In this document: positions 10,701-17,738 of the stretch, piece after piece
How the letters are laid out: the number at the start of each line of letters is the position of its first letter
Position numbering within the stretch: position 1 is the first letter of the stretch
Virus record (IMG/VR): IMGVR_UViG_3300005515_000635
Span: 1 to 44,968 of that record
Length of the DNA: 44,968 nt
Direction: 5' to 3' (one strand)
Source: a virus
The notes under the pieces: generated by a model
The model's input: the letters and a program-made list of their open reading frames with translations, nothing else
Told to the model about the DNA's origin: nothing
Databases searched by the model: none
Program-made: the position numbers and the translations under genes

Positions 10701-10814
10701 AACGTTGATGGCCTTGAGTTCACGCTCAGTGGTGCGCAGCGCCTCTTTGATCTTCGGCGCGATCTTCGACGTGTCCGGGAGGACGGAAATCCAAACATCG
10801 GCAATTGATGCCAA
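7764..10814 (-). CDS. Tape measure protein with embedded NlpC/P60-like peptidase domain
   Basis: This is the longest gene (1016 residues), directly after the tail chaperones. The start is probably TTG at 10814, two bases after the chaperone stop and preceded by GGAAGGCGG. The N-terminus (MASIADVWISVLPDTSK) is typical of actinophage tape measures. Hydrophobic helices occur at about 90-140 and near 490. A Pro/Gly-rich linker leads to a papain-like module with ADCSSAV (Cys near 667) and SEHMQATL (His near 720), as in cell-wall peptidases carried by tape measures. A Gln/Ala/Arg coiled coil follows (about 780-850). A DLFGGVLEAIGLDGSLF motif lies near the C-terminus and recurs in a micro-protein at 21649-21786. 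It sets tail length and may cut peptidoglycan at DNA entry. Confidence 0.93.
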   Translation of the reverse strand: MASIADVWISVLPDTSKIAPKIKEALRTTERELKAINVDVEADTAAAKTEIARLDGQTVKVKVDVDRSALDRAFSGFSGGGSSGGGAFKLNAGLVGVGLLPAAATAVTNLAGALQQLAGAGAVVPGVFAGIASSVGVAKLSVQGMSDAYDAVTKAADGTQASVDAANKALADLSPNAADAVKTVVGLKGTFTDLRNIGSQNMFAGVSQGLMGLVGNLLPAVTRGVDGISRSLNQNLMQAMTSLGSGSSQGFLDRIFGNTADAQGRLSAAIDPIINAFGTLAAAGSDSLPRLADAVGRVAERFNAFITSADGDGRLQKWISDGLDGFSNLGNIVLNLGKSFTAITEAAGGGAGLLFTLESATQKMAAFLNSAQGQERLQNFFQQGRDMLGQLRDVAVQAGPILSGLFQAGTNAANLWLPVIRQVLQTINSIPGGAATVVQAFVAWKTISGVASLASSLTGIVNLLSTGLPNAAVSGVGKMSGALDGLIGKFGIVAAAATAAYTVGQANPLMNPSQPLPNGTPQIDISKMKPGDHFGVDANGNMTVVPGSGPGIPSTYQPPTNLQLPGIGIQGGGGAGAQADRRGVPRSPFANRPPTPTSGWNATPAPAISTYMPPVVTEAPSGSASTPFAYSSGAAPGYISDQALLANVPAGSYTNGPGDLTKGLADCSSAVEDLVNLMDGKSTAGRSLATGNAASLLPQMGFVRGMGGPGDFRVGYNSEHMQATLPGGTPFNWGSDAAAARGGVGGTGADDKAFTDHWYRPVSGSAAASMYPGMDGGATGLTSQDLTLRNANQRVADSQARIDSAQGRLNELDAKGDKVTPRQRAEAERALAVAKREHADAIDALSVAQNKYNSAAAKDKDGNGDMSSLGGDLFGGVLEAIGLDGSLFKNPFQSGMWKGVTGVANFAGALGQGQAGQTGSMIPGGSGGGLGGLLGLASSFMPGMPGGNSLNIADAAQFKPPGGANSPGPGNAPAGGPTINLQGASFGDSHGELQQQITNISSSMPRWPALAQNLPQ

Positions 10815-10816
10815 GG

Positions 10817-11203
10817 TCAGCCACCGCCTTCCAACAAAGTCATGTAGTCACCCACGGTCATGAACGGTTCCGGCGCAACCATTTCCGGTTGAATGCCCGG
10901 CCTCCTAGACGGCTCCGGGCGGTGCTGCGGATGCTTCTCCTGCGCGTCCTGGGTGTTCAGCCACATCGTCACCGCCGCCACATCCAACAAGTCGGTGAGA
11001 CGGTGCGTGTTGGCGTCCCAGCCCTCGTTGAGGACGTGGAAAACAGCCGTCCCAGGAGGTGCGTAGTTGATGAACGCGAACAACTCGTGAAACTGCAAAC
11101 GGTCAGTGCACCAATCCGTCACGTGCAACCCACTGGTGACGAGGTCCCTGTTGACGGCGCTCCAGTGATCCCGAAGGATCGTCAGAGCGCCTAGGATTCC
11201 CCC
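10817..11203 (-). CDS. Tail assembly chaperone, frameshifted T portion
   Basis: This frame has no plausible start of its own near the gene G stop. It is open from the G5 run at 11199-11203 down to the TGA at 10817, so a -1 slip joins it to the upstream frame (junction residues ILGALTILRDHWSAV). The product would be a G-T fusion, as in most long-tailed phages, acting as a chaperone that coats the tape measure during tail assembly. The internal ATG at 11128 is probably not used. The tape-measure gene follows two bases after the stop. Confidence 0.85.
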   Translation of the reverse strand, partial: GGILGALTILRDHWSAVNRDLVTSGLHVTDWCTDRLQFHELFAFINYAPPGTAVFHVLNEGWDANTHRLTDLLDVAAVTMWLNTQDAQEKHPQHRPEPSRRPGIQPEMVAPEPFMTVGDYMTLLEGGG

Positions 11204-11574
11204 ACCGTGGTGTTAGACCACTCAGTCCACTCATCCAGCATCTTCATGTACTCGGACTCCTTGAAGCCCTCCGCGATGTCCAATGCCGCCGGGGACGTGA
11301 TGCGCTCCACCGTCTCGAACATCTGCTGCAACTGATCCTTCTGCAGAATCTGCTTCAGCTCGCGCATCGTCGGCTTGCGGTCCTCAGTCATCGCCGCCAG
11401 GCCCACGGTGACACCACTTTTCGCGGTGTACACCATGAACTTCTCGTCCGGGTAATCCTGGGCCCAGTCGTAGCCGGGCTCACCCGGCTTCGCCGGCTCC
11501 AGAACATCCTGCAGAGCGTCCACGTCGTCGGACTTCTTCTTACTGGCCTTCTTCGGCTCTGCCACCATCGTCAC
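11191..11574 (-). CDS. Tail assembly chaperone G
   Basis: This 127-residue acidic protein begins with a Lys/Asp-rich segment (KKASKKKSDDVDALQDVLEPAKPGEPGYDWAQDYPDEKF) and ends in EWSNTTVGES. It lies between the major tail protein and the tape measure, where the shorter of the two tail chaperones is always found. Its last codons contain the slippery G run. The start overlaps the major tail stop by four bases. Confidence 0.88.
   Translation of the reverse strand: MTMVAEPKKASKKKSDDVDALQDVLEPAKPGEPGYDWAQDYPDEKFMVYTAKSGVTVGLAAMTEDRKPTMRELKQILQKDQLQQMFETVERITSPAALDIAEGFKESEYMKMLDEWTEWSNTTVGES
11197..11203 (-). promoter_or_regulatory. Programmed -1 frameshift site GGGGGAA
   Basis: The frame reads GTG GGG GAA TCC TAG. 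A one-base backward slip on the G run gives GGG GGA ATC CTA and opens the T frame through the stop. The stop lies only two codons downstream, so most ribosomes terminate and a minority make the fusion. Confidence 0.75.
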
Positions 11575-12176
11575 GCCGACAGCTGCCCATCATCGGTGAG
11601 GATGTACTTGTACTTCCCGTTGGAGTCCGGGAACATCTCCACCGTCAAATCGTGAGCGAGGACGGTCTTGTTGTTCATCGTCATCGTGCCCTTGTTGACC
11701 ACCTGCGCCAGCGGGACGTAGAACTGGATTCGCTTCCCACCGGGGGAGAACGTGTCCACAATCCACGCCGACGTGTCCAACGCATCCGAGGTCACCGAAA
11801 TGGACAGCCGGTTGCCGTGAGTCGAATCCGCCACCGTCGCCGTCACATTCGACGAACCGTAGGCAGCCTTCGACGCGTCCACGTTCAAGAACTCATACAG
11901 GGTGAACTGCATCGTCTCGTCGAACGACTGCTGCGGGTTCGCGACGATGTCCGAACCCCACGCGTAAATCTTCGTGGTCGGCCGGTTCTCGTCGAACTTG
12001 ATGCCATCCTCGGCGATGAACCCCAACAGCTTCGCCGTCGCATACGTGGTCGTCACGGCGGGGACGATGGCCGTGGGGATCGCCATACCAATCGGCACCT
12101 TGTACAGGCCGCCGATGGTGGGGAGGTTCTTCGGTGAGGGCAGAACGACGTTGGTGGTGTTCCCGGTGAACGCCAT
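11571..12176 (-). CDS. Major tail (tube) protein
   Basis: I choose the ATG at 12176 (MAFTGNTTNV, 201 residues) because GGAAGGAAAA lies just upstream. An in-frame start at 12209 would force translation through a terminator-like hairpin. The protein is beta-rich with tube-protein features (LGFIAEDGIKFDENRPTTKIYAWGSDIVANPQQSF; MQFTLYEFLN; FYVPLAQV) and lies between the tail terminator and chaperone genes. It should polymerise into the tail tube around the tape measure. Confidence 0.92.
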   Translation of the reverse strand: MAFTGNTTNVVLPSPKNLPTIGGLYKVPIGMAIPTAIVPAVTTTYATAKLLGFIAEDGIKFDENRPTTKIYAWGSDIVANPQQSFDETMQFTLYEFLNVDASKAAYGSSNVTATVADSTHGNRLSISVTSDALDTSAWIVDTFSPGGKRIQFYVPLAQVVNKGTMTMNNKTVLAHDLTVEMFPDSNGKYKYILTDDGQLSA

Positions 12177-12196
12177 GAGGGTTTTCCTTCCAATGG

Positions 12197-12221
12197 AAAA
12201 GGCCCCCACGATGTGGAGGCC
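12197..12221 (-). terminator. Intrinsic terminator or attenuator before the tail-tube gene
   Basis: On the minus strand GGCCTCCAC pairs with GTGGGGGCC (9 bp, one G-U) around an ATC loop, followed by TTTT. It sits between the tail terminator and tail-tube genes. It may end the head-gene transcript partially while a separate transcript, or an RNA with this hairpin at its 5' end, serves the abundant tube protein. Confidence 0.65.
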
Positions 12222-12286
12222 CGTTATAGGGGTGTGGCCGTCTGTTGGAAGGCCGGGTTATTCAGTTGTGTTACGAAACAGACGAT

Positions 12287-12694
12287 TTAGGCGTAGTTGG
12301 TCTTCATGACCGTGACCCAGGCGGTGATGACGTACCGCTCCAAGTCCGGGTAATCCGGGTCCTTCTGACGTGTCGGCCCGCCGGCCTTCTCCACGTCCTG
12401 AACCAACCCCTGCACGGGCATCACCGCCCACAACTCCCACGCGTCGAACGCCACCCGCTCAGCACGTTGACCGTTGGGGTCGTAGTAACGGAGCTGAAGT
12501 AACTGCGACGAAGTGAACCGGTACGGCTCAGCGGTGTTCAGCAACTCCAACGTCCAAAACCGCCGACCGGTGGGAAGAGGGTCCGGGACCTGTTGGGTGA
12601 TGTTCGTCGGCCACCCCCGACCAGGACATTCACCAAGGAAGTGGTTGCGGGTCAACTGATAAGCGCTGGGTGTGCCGAGGATTGGGATCGTCAT
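12287..12694 (-). CDS. Tail terminator protein
   Basis: This 135-residue protein is the last of four connector-size genes between capsid and tail tube, the usual slot for the tail terminator that caps the tube. It has aromatic-rich beta strands (RRFWTLELLNTAEPYRFTS, QLRYYDPNG) and a C-terminal strand (ERYVITAWVTVMK). The assignment rests on gene order. Confidence 0.65.
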   Translation of the reverse strand: MTIPILGTPSAYQLTRNHFLGECPGRGWPTNITQQVPDPLPTGRRFWTLELLNTAEPYRFTSSQLLQLRYYDPNGQRAERVAFDAWELWAVMPVQGLVQDVEKAGGPTRQKDPDYPDLERYVITAWVTVMKTNYA

Positions 12695-13086
12695 GAATCC
12701 AACCGATGGATGCGGTTGCCTTGCGCGTCTAGGTTGCGGGCAGCGTCAGACCTCCGTGCCAACTCCTGCGGGATCTCCCGATTCGCCGCCGGGATCTCAG
12801 GAAGTTCACCGATTGGCAGGTTCTTCAAGATGGCGTTGTTCACCGCTTCGTGCGCCATTGCCCGAGCGGTAGTAGCGGCGATGATCAACCGCGCTCGAGA
12901 AGAACCCTCAGTAACCTTATGTTCGTACCCGTCCGCTTCAGGCTGCTTACGACGGGCCTGCGCGGCGTGAAGGTCAGCGTTGCAACGCGTCACCGTCTCC
13001 GCACCCAAGGCATTCAGATGAGCCTTCATGCCCTCGGACTTGCGGATACGTTCGAACTCGTCGATGTTCCAAGCGATGCGCACCAT
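12691..13086 (-). CDS. Neck protein, HK97 gp10-like
   Basis: This 131-residue helical, basic protein (MVRIAWNIDEFERIRKSEGMKAHL, HKVTEGSSRARLIIAATTARAMAHEAVNNAIL) fits the HK97 gp10-like or minor neck family that follows the stopper gene. It overlaps both neighbours by one to four bases. It probably helps join tail to head. The name comes from order and the start pattern. Confidence 0.65.
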   Translation of the reverse strand: MVRIAWNIDEFERIRKSEGMKAHLNALGAETVTRCNADLHAAQARRKQPEADGYEHKVTEGSSRARLIIAATTARAMAHEAVNNAILKNLPIGELPEIPAANREIPQELARRSDAARNLDAQGNRIHRLDS

Positions 13087-13427
13087 TAGCCGGTCGCCAC
13101 CTCAATGACCACTTCCCCACCAGGCTTATACCCGAACGGGCCGGTTGTGTAGTCCCGCACGTCTTCCGACACCCAATACTCAGTGTCCGAACCAGGTAGC
13201 AGCACCTTGTCTCGCGGCGAATACGGCGCCACATCGGGCACCATGATCACCTTCGACGTCACCACACGCCGGTCATAATCACCGGTCATGTTCAGTTGCG
13301 ACGACAGCGGATACCACCCAAACACCTTCCGGTCTACGGGCTCGTCATAGTCGTCTTCGACGGGGTAACCATCAGAGTCCGTTGAGCCGGTGTACTTGGC
13401 GTGAGACACCGTGAACGAGGCTTGCAT
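13086..13427 (-). CDS. Head-to-tail stopper
   Basis: This 113-residue beta-rich protein includes KVFGWYPL, VIMVPDVAPYSPRDKVLLPGS and YKPGGEVVIEV. This layout is typical of the stopper ring protein that closes the connector after packaging. It lies between adaptor and neck genes with minimal overlaps. Confidence 0.7.
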   Translation of the reverse strand: MQASFTVSHAKYTGSTDSDGYPVEDDYDEPVDRKVFGWYPLSSQLNMTGDYDRRVVTSKVIMVPDVAPYSPRDKVLLPGSDTEYWVSEDVRDYTTGPFGYKPGGEVVIEVATG

Positions 13428-13894
13428 CAGATGTTGTTATTCGGGATGAACACGCCGTTGTCGTTCCACCCGATCCCCTCGGGCCACACCCCGTGCCACC
13501 CGCCGAAGTTTTGCCGAACCACCTGCGGTGCCGCGGCGGTGTCGACACTGAACGCCCCCGACTTCTCGGTGATGCCCTTGCAAATGTTCTGCAAGTCAGT
13601 GATTTCCGACGGCCAGAACATCGACCTGCGCACCTGACGGGTATCCAGGGTGTGAGAGAACGGGCCGGCCGCTTCAGCTGACACCGCCCCCGAGCCAGCA
13701 TCATTCCATCGGAGGATCGCCCCGCGGATGATGGCCTTGGCCGCAGCACGTTGCTGCGGCGAGAGGTCGTCGACAATGGTGAGACACGGTGCCGCCATCC
13801 GTGCCATGGCGATGGCATCTTCAATCATTGCCGTCGCCTTGTCCTCGTCGATGGTGGCGAAGGGGGTCAAGTCGGCAACTGTTACCAGGTCCAT
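13427..13894 (-). CDS. Head-to-tail adaptor
   Basis: I start at the ATG at 13894 (MDLVTVADLTPF, 155 residues), with AAGGGAG seven bases upstream, in preference to an in-frame start at 13918. The mostly helical N-terminus (DEDKATAMIEDAIAMARMAAP, QRAAAKAIIRGAILRW) and the position after the capsid gene match adaptor proteins that bind under the portal. The C-terminus is aromatic and Gly-rich. Confidence 0.7.
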   Translation of the reverse strand: MDLVTVADLTPFATIDEDKATAMIEDAIAMARMAAPCLTIVDDLSPQQRAAAKAIIRGAILRWNDAGSGAVSAEAAGPFSHTLDTRQVRRSMFWPSEITDLQNICKGITEKSGAFSVDTAAAPQVVRQNFGGWHGVWPEGIGWNDNGVFIPNNNI

Positions 13895-13946
13895 GATTTG
13901 ACTCCCTTCGCTCACCAAAGACGAGAACTATTGCGATGCCGCTGAA

Positions 13947-15179
13947 TCAGTAAGCGGCGCTGCCCTTCGTGGCGATCGCGAAGGCGTTCGGCGAGCCCAT
14001 GACGAATCCGTAGTAAGCCTCGACGAGCAGGAGGGTGAGGTTTTCCTGGAACGCCGAGTGCCATGTGGTGCCGTCGAAGTAGTTCGCCTCGGTGGACACC
14101 TTGATGCTGATGTCCATGCCAACGCCGTACGCAGCCTGCGACCAATCGCCGGCGACCGCGCGGATGGTGGAGTCCACCGCACCCGAGGAGGTTGCGACGA
14201 CCGCGACCTTCGGGTTGGTGCCACCGGTGAGCGAGTTCGACACGACACTGAACGGAGCCGACTCAGGCGCCACGTTGGACGTGATCGCCGGGAACGTGAC
14301 GGTGTAGGGACCACCAGCCGAACCGGTCACGGTGACGGTGGAGAAGATGCCGCCCCATGCCTGGATGCCGGACTGCACGGTAGCGGCAGCAGCGTTGTAG
14401 GCCACGGTAAGAGTGTTGCCACCCGCACCGATGACGTACGAACCGCCTGTGGCGCCACCACTCTGGGTGACGGTCTGCACCGAGTTGCCTGCACGCCAGT
14501 AGCGTCCGGACACACCCTTGTTGTAGAACGCATCCCAGCCGAGCAGCGAGTTGCCGCCCGTATCGCCGAGCAGTGGACGTCCCTGGGTGTCGGTGGCGAG
14601 CATGGCGTCGACACGCAGACGCGGGTCGCACGCCCAGCCGGTCATGTCGTAGTTGTTGTCCACGACCTTGCCGACAGTGGTCACCAAATCGGTGTAGAGG
14701 CCACCGGTTCCCTGCGACGCCGTTCCCAGCGCCACCTGATTGGGCGTGAGTGCCAGGTAGTCGGCGAACGGGCCGGCACCGCCGGTGCGGAGGGACTTGC
14801 CGACGATGGCGGCGTAGTCGAAGGCGCGGGCGATGGCGGTCGGCAGATCCGACTGGAGCTGCTGGTACAGGCCGGCCGGGTTGGACGACACGACCTCGTC
14901 GGAGACGGGGACGAGCAGTGCAACCTTCTTGCCGGTCATCAGCTTGACGCCGACGCCGACCTGCGAGGCCGGCTTCACGCCGCCCTCAGCGACCCAGTCT
15001 GCGACCGGGACGTCCATCGGGACGGGAATGGCGGTCTGCGCATTCACCGACAGCGGGACACGGCGGGCCAGCGACATGACGGCGGACTGCTCCACTGCCT
15101 TGTCGAAGATCGGACCTGTAATGGTGGGAGGGAGGAGTTGCGTTGCCGTATTCGACAGCGCGGTGGGATTGATAGCCAT
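13947..15179 (-). CDS. Major capsid protein, HK97 fold with inserted beta domain
   Basis: This 410-residue protein follows the scaffold gene and has GGAAAGGG before its ATG. The N-terminus (LLPPTITGPIFDKAVEQSAVMSLARRVPL) and later VPVSDEVVSSNPAGLYQQL are typical of actinophage HK97-type capsids. The end (AVAGDWSQAAYGVGMDISIKV) matches the usual P-domain close. Between about 225 and 325 lies an extra Gly/Thr/Val-rich region (VTVTGSAGGPYTVTFPAITSN) resembling the Ig-like repeat units of phage capsid and tail proteins. It probably forms a surface knob. Confidence 0.92.
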   Translation of the reverse strand: MAINPTALSNTATQLLPPTITGPIFDKAVEQSAVMSLARRVPLSVNAQTAIPVPMDVPVADWVAEGGVKPASQVGVGVKLMTGKKVALLVPVSDEVVSSNPAGLYQQLQSDLPTAIARAFDYAAIVGKSLRTGGAGPFADYLALTPNQVALGTASQGTGGLYTDLVTTVGKVVDNNYDMTGWACDPRLRVDAMLATDTQGRPLLGDTGGNSLLGWDAFYNKGVSGRYWRAGNSVQTVTQSGGATGGSYVIGAGGNTLTVAYNAAAATVQSGIQAWGGIFSTVTVTGSAGGPYTVTFPAITSNVAPESAPFSVVSNSLTGGTNPKVAVVATSSGAVDSTIRAVAGDWSQAAYGVGMDISIKVSTEANYFDGTTWHSAFQENLTLLLVEAYYGFVMGSPNAFAIATKGSAAY

Positions 15180-15215
15180 CTCTGGTTACCCTTTCCAGGA
15201 TTGAGCGGGTGGGGA

Positions 15216-15734
15216 TCAGCCCCGCCGCGCGTTAGTGATGATGTTTGCGAATTGCTGTGCCGGGTCGTTGTTTCCGGCGTTCACGGTCCGCCCCTCAGCC
15301 TTGACTTGGCCTGGCGTCGGGGGTTCTGGAAGCAAGCTCTTCAGCAACTTGGCGTGCTCTTCTAGCTCGTCGAAATCTGAGCCACGCAATGCCTCGGAAG
15401 GGATGCCGTACTGCTTCGACAGAGTGTCCTTGGCATCCCTGATTTCCTGCGCTGCCTGCAGCGCGCCGATGGCGCCCTCTGCGGATTCGGCGCGTTCCTG
15501 CCACCTCTGAAGTTCAGTCTTCTGAGCTTCTTCGATCTCGAGCAGCTTCTTGGCTGCGCGGTCGTTTTCCTTGGCGCGCTTCTCTTGCTCGCGTGCCTTC
15601 GCCTTCCAGAACTCAACCGTTTCGGTTGGCTTCTTCGGCTGCTCATCGGAGTCGTCGGTGGTGTCAGCGGTGTCGTCAGGGGTCGTTTCGACCACGTCGG
15701 TGTCAGTCACTGTTTCTTCGGGTGCGTCGGGCAT
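15216..15734 (-). CDS. Scaffolding protein
   Basis: I start at the ATG at 15734 (MPDAPEETV, 172 residues). The longer in-frame extension passes through hairpins and looks non-coding. The protein is very acidic at the start (DTDVVETTPDDTADTTDDSDEQ), then a Lys/Glu/Ala coiled coil, ending in a short basic tail (ITNARRG) that could bind capsid. Lying directly before the capsid gene, it fits an assembly scaffold. No protease motif is seen. Confidence 0.85.
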   Translation of the reverse strand: MPDAPEETVTDTDVVETTPDDTADTTDDSDEQPKKPTETVEFWKAKAREQEKRAKENDRAAKKLLEIEEAQKTELQRWQERAESAEGAIGALQAAQEIRDAKDTLSKQYGIPSEALRGSDFDELEEHAKLLKSLLPEPPTPGQVKAEGRTVNAGNNDPAQQFANIITNARRG

Positions 15735-15792
15735 GGCAGTTACTTGCTCCGTTTCGGAATGTGAAGACCTCACCGTTTCGGCTCGGCAAAAC

Positions 15793-15808
15793 ACGCCCGG
15801 TTGGGCGT
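15793..15808 (-). terminator. Weak terminator-like hairpin before the scaffold gene
   Basis: ACGCCC pairs with GGGCGT around AACC on the minus strand and is followed by GTTTTG. It lies in the 118-nt gap between the gene at 15853 and the scaffold start. The stem is only 6 bp, so termination would be weak. Confidence 0.4.
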
Positions 15809-15852
15809 AACCCTGGACCGTTGCGGTCAGGGAAGTTTGAGGGTTGGTAGAC

Positions 15853-16251
15853 CTACTTGCTCTGGGTGGCAAACTCGTTTCGAACGACGGTCGCCGACGA
15901 GTAGAAGCGGTTGTGGTCGTCTTTGTGGAAAACAGGTCCGACTACTTCGGGATCAGCCGTGCCATCAGCAACAAAGCGCGCGGCCAGCAGACGCATCTGC
16001 CACATTGAGACGTAATGGTCTTGAAAATTGATGGTGCAGTCTTCGCTGGCGCCCTTGTACCGGACGGTGTTCTCATTGACGGTCGCAATTTCCTGCATCA
16101 AGTCGATGGCTCGTCGGCGTAGGTTGACCGCCTGAACGTCGAGTGGGAGAGCGTCGTCTCGAGGGACGGCCATAACCACTTCAATCCGGTCGGTGCCAGA
16201 GATGCGTGGGTCAGCACCGCTGAACGGTCCTGCTGTGATCACTTGTTTCAC
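15853..16251 (-). CDS. Conserved-looking protein between MuF and scaffold, function unknown
   Basis: This 132-residue protein starts with GTG at 16251 (an internal GTG at 16240 is possible). Helices ([19 protein letters not shown]) are followed by a beta/aromatic C-terminal half ([18 protein letters not shown]). Its position in the head module suggests a minor capsid or accessory head protein, but I do not recognise a family. A plus-strand HNH gene separates it from the MuF gene. Confidence 0.65.
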   Translation of the reverse strand: MKQVITAGPFSGADPRISGTDRIEVVMAVPRDDALPLDVQAVNLRRRAIDLMQEIATVNENTVRYKGASEDCTINFQDHYVSMWQMRLLAARFVADGTADPEVVGPVFHKDDHNRFYSSATVVRNEFATQSK

Positions 16252-16317
16252 TCCATTTCCCCGTTGCGGGTTACTTCTGCGCCGTTGCGGCTCAGGAAGA
16301 CAGAGGTGTCAACATTC

Positions 16318-16333
16318 GTGGCATAATTGCCAC
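16318..16333. promoter_or_regulatory. Inverted repeat abutting the HNH start codon
   Basis: GTGGCA-TAAT-TGCCAC is a perfect 6-bp inverted repeat ending one base before the ATG of the plus-strand HNH gene. It could be an operator for self-control, or a translation-blocking hairpin. No convincing -35 box is placed before it. Confidence 0.5.
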
Positions 16334-17014
16334 ATGACAGTAAGTGTGTGCACCGTGCCTGGCTGCGATCGCCCGCTACGCCTAAATGGCTTGTGCCATG
16401 CACACAATGAGCGGCTTCGGCGGTCGGGCAAGTTGTCTGAGCACTTGCCGATTAGGACGCGCTCCGAGATGCCTAAACGGTGCAGCACTGATGGATGCGG
16501 GTCGGCCGTCGCCAGCGGAGGTATGTGCCATCTTCATTACGAACGCGCGTTTCGCAACGGCTATAGGTCCAACGCTGCGGAGACGCCGATGTGTTCAGTA
16601 CCAGATTGCGGTAACCCTGTTCGATGCAAGTCGTACTGCACTAGTCACTACAACAAGTGGCGACGGTGGGGAACGCCTACGCCTGCACCTCGTCCAAAAC
16701 CCGCACACAAAAAGAGGGACCCAAGTGGTTATGTCATGGTCTGGCGCCCAGATTCGCCAATGGCGATGGCCAACGGCTTCGTTCCTGAACATCGTCTAGT
16801 GATGGCCGAGACAATCGGCAGGCCGCTTTGCAAGTTTGAGAACGTCCACCACATCAACGGTGTCCGCGACGACAATCGGCCCGAGAACCTGGAGTTATGG
16901 AACACGCATCAGCCAGCCGGTCAACGCGTACCAGATAAGGTCGCTTGGGCGGTCGATATCCTGTCGCTGTACGCACCTGACAAGTTGGTAGCACCTACTC
17001 TAGGTTTTCTTTAA
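16334..17014 (+). CDS. HNH homing endonuclease with three N-terminal zinc-finger repeats
   Basis: This is the only plus-strand gene in the structural module. From the ATG at 16334 it encodes 226 residues. Three tandem units of the form C-x4-C-x9-C-x2-H followed by a basic stretch lie at about 5-30, 48-72 and 84-108, and probably bind DNA. A linker then leads to an HNH_3-type nuclease ([27 protein letters not shown]). The frame upstream of 16334 is non-coding. Its 3' end overlaps the MuF gene tail by 20 bp, convergently. The opposite orientation and lone position fit a recently inserted free-standing homing endonuclease. Confidence 0.9.
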   Translation: MTVSVCTVPGCDRPLRLNGLCHAHNERLRRSGKLSEHLPIRTRSEMPKRCSTDGCGSAVASGGMCHLHYERAFRNGYRSNAAETPMCSVPDCGNPVRCKSYCTSHYNKWRRWGTPTPAPRPKPAHKKRDPSGYVMVWRPDSPMAMANGFVPEHRLVMAETIGRPLCKFENVHHINGVRDDNRPENLELWNTHQPAGQRVPDKVAWAVDILSLYAPDKLVAPTLGFL

Positions 17015-17738
17015 TCCAACGCCGCACGCGAGCCCGATCTGCAGGAGTAGAAGGCTTGTCCGATGGCTTGTATGGCTTTACAGGGAGCGCTTTTCCGCCC
17101 CAGGCAGGAACCGCCTCGCAGAAGCACCCCTCATGGCAGGCGAACGTTGAGGACGCTCTTGTGAACACCCCACCGCGGGAGGCGACCATGACGCAGAATT
17201 TGCACGCCTCGGGGCGGGTTCGGCGCATCCATCCCCGCGCTTGGGGGTCTTCGGTCGCCGCATCCGTGACAGTCAGGTTGGCGGCGTTGACAATCCGCTT
17301 CTGCAACCCGCCCTGAACGTCGTAACGGGCCGTGTCCACCAGGTCGGCTTCCGTCTTTGGCTTGCGCACCAACGACGTCGCGGGCTCGTCAAGATTTACG
17401 ACCGCGTTGGCTTGGTCGACCCTGGCCGCAGACAACGACCGTGAACCAAAGCCTGCTAGGGCATCCGCACCGGTATTTTCCAGCGGTTTTACGCTCGCCT
17501 CGAAACGTCCCGGGATCGCGTTGGCGTCGCGCAACTGGTCGTACCACGTGGCACCGGCAGAGGAAGCTGCCAACGTCCACTTGTCCAACAGCGGAGGCAA
17601 GACCTCATAGAGGGCGTTGATGATATCGGGTGGCGGAAGGACCCACACCGCAGATAGCTCGTCGACAGCACCCGCTGCCACTGGCATCAAGATTGTGCGA
17701 AGAGGTGCCGGTTCAGCGGCTTGTGCCGGCGCCGTCAT
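16995..17738 (-). CDS. MuF-like head protein / capsid maturation factor
   Basis: This 247-residue protein is encoded right after the portal, overlapping it by 26 nt. The C-terminal third carries [20 protein letters not shown] and [15 protein letters not shown], the Cys/His pattern of actinophage MuF-type proteins often annotated as capsid maturation protease. I see no clear protease active site, so a minor head protein ejected with DNA or bound to the portal is equally possible. Confidence 0.8.
   Translation of the reverse strand: MTAPAQAAEPAPLRTILMPVAAGAVDELSAVWVLPPPDIINALYEVLPPLLDKWTLAASSAGATWYDQLRDANAIPGRFEASVKPLENTGADALAGFGSRSLSAARVDQANAVVNLDEPATSLVRKPKTEADLVDTARYDVQGGLQKRIVNAANLTVTDAATEDPQARGWMRRTRPEACKFCVMVASRGGVFTRASSTFACHEGCFCEAVPAWGGKALPVKPYKPSDKPSTPADRARVRRWIKENLE

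Larger units (their letters stand above)
15748..16291 (-). repeat. Family of five CCG-TTK-CGG mini-inverted repeats
   Basis: Five copies of CCGTTTCGG or CCGTTGCGG occur at 15748-15758, 15772-15782, 15816-15828, 16260-16270 and 16281-16291, around the gene at 15853-16251. In four of them the flanking bases differ but still pair (T-A, GA-TC, C-G, G-C), so each can form a tiny hairpin. Most are in non-coding gaps. The function is unknown; operators, RNA motifs or endonuclease-related sites are possible. Confidence 0.5.

Noticed and set aside
12177-12209. Upstream start of the major tail protein
   Set aside because: The extra 11 residues cross the terminator hairpin and its tail, while a good SD precedes the ATG at 12176.
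14058-15365. 435-residue plus-strand ORF opposite the capsid gene
   Set aside because: Low-complexity Arg/Gly/Val content, no SD, fully antisense to the major capsid gene.
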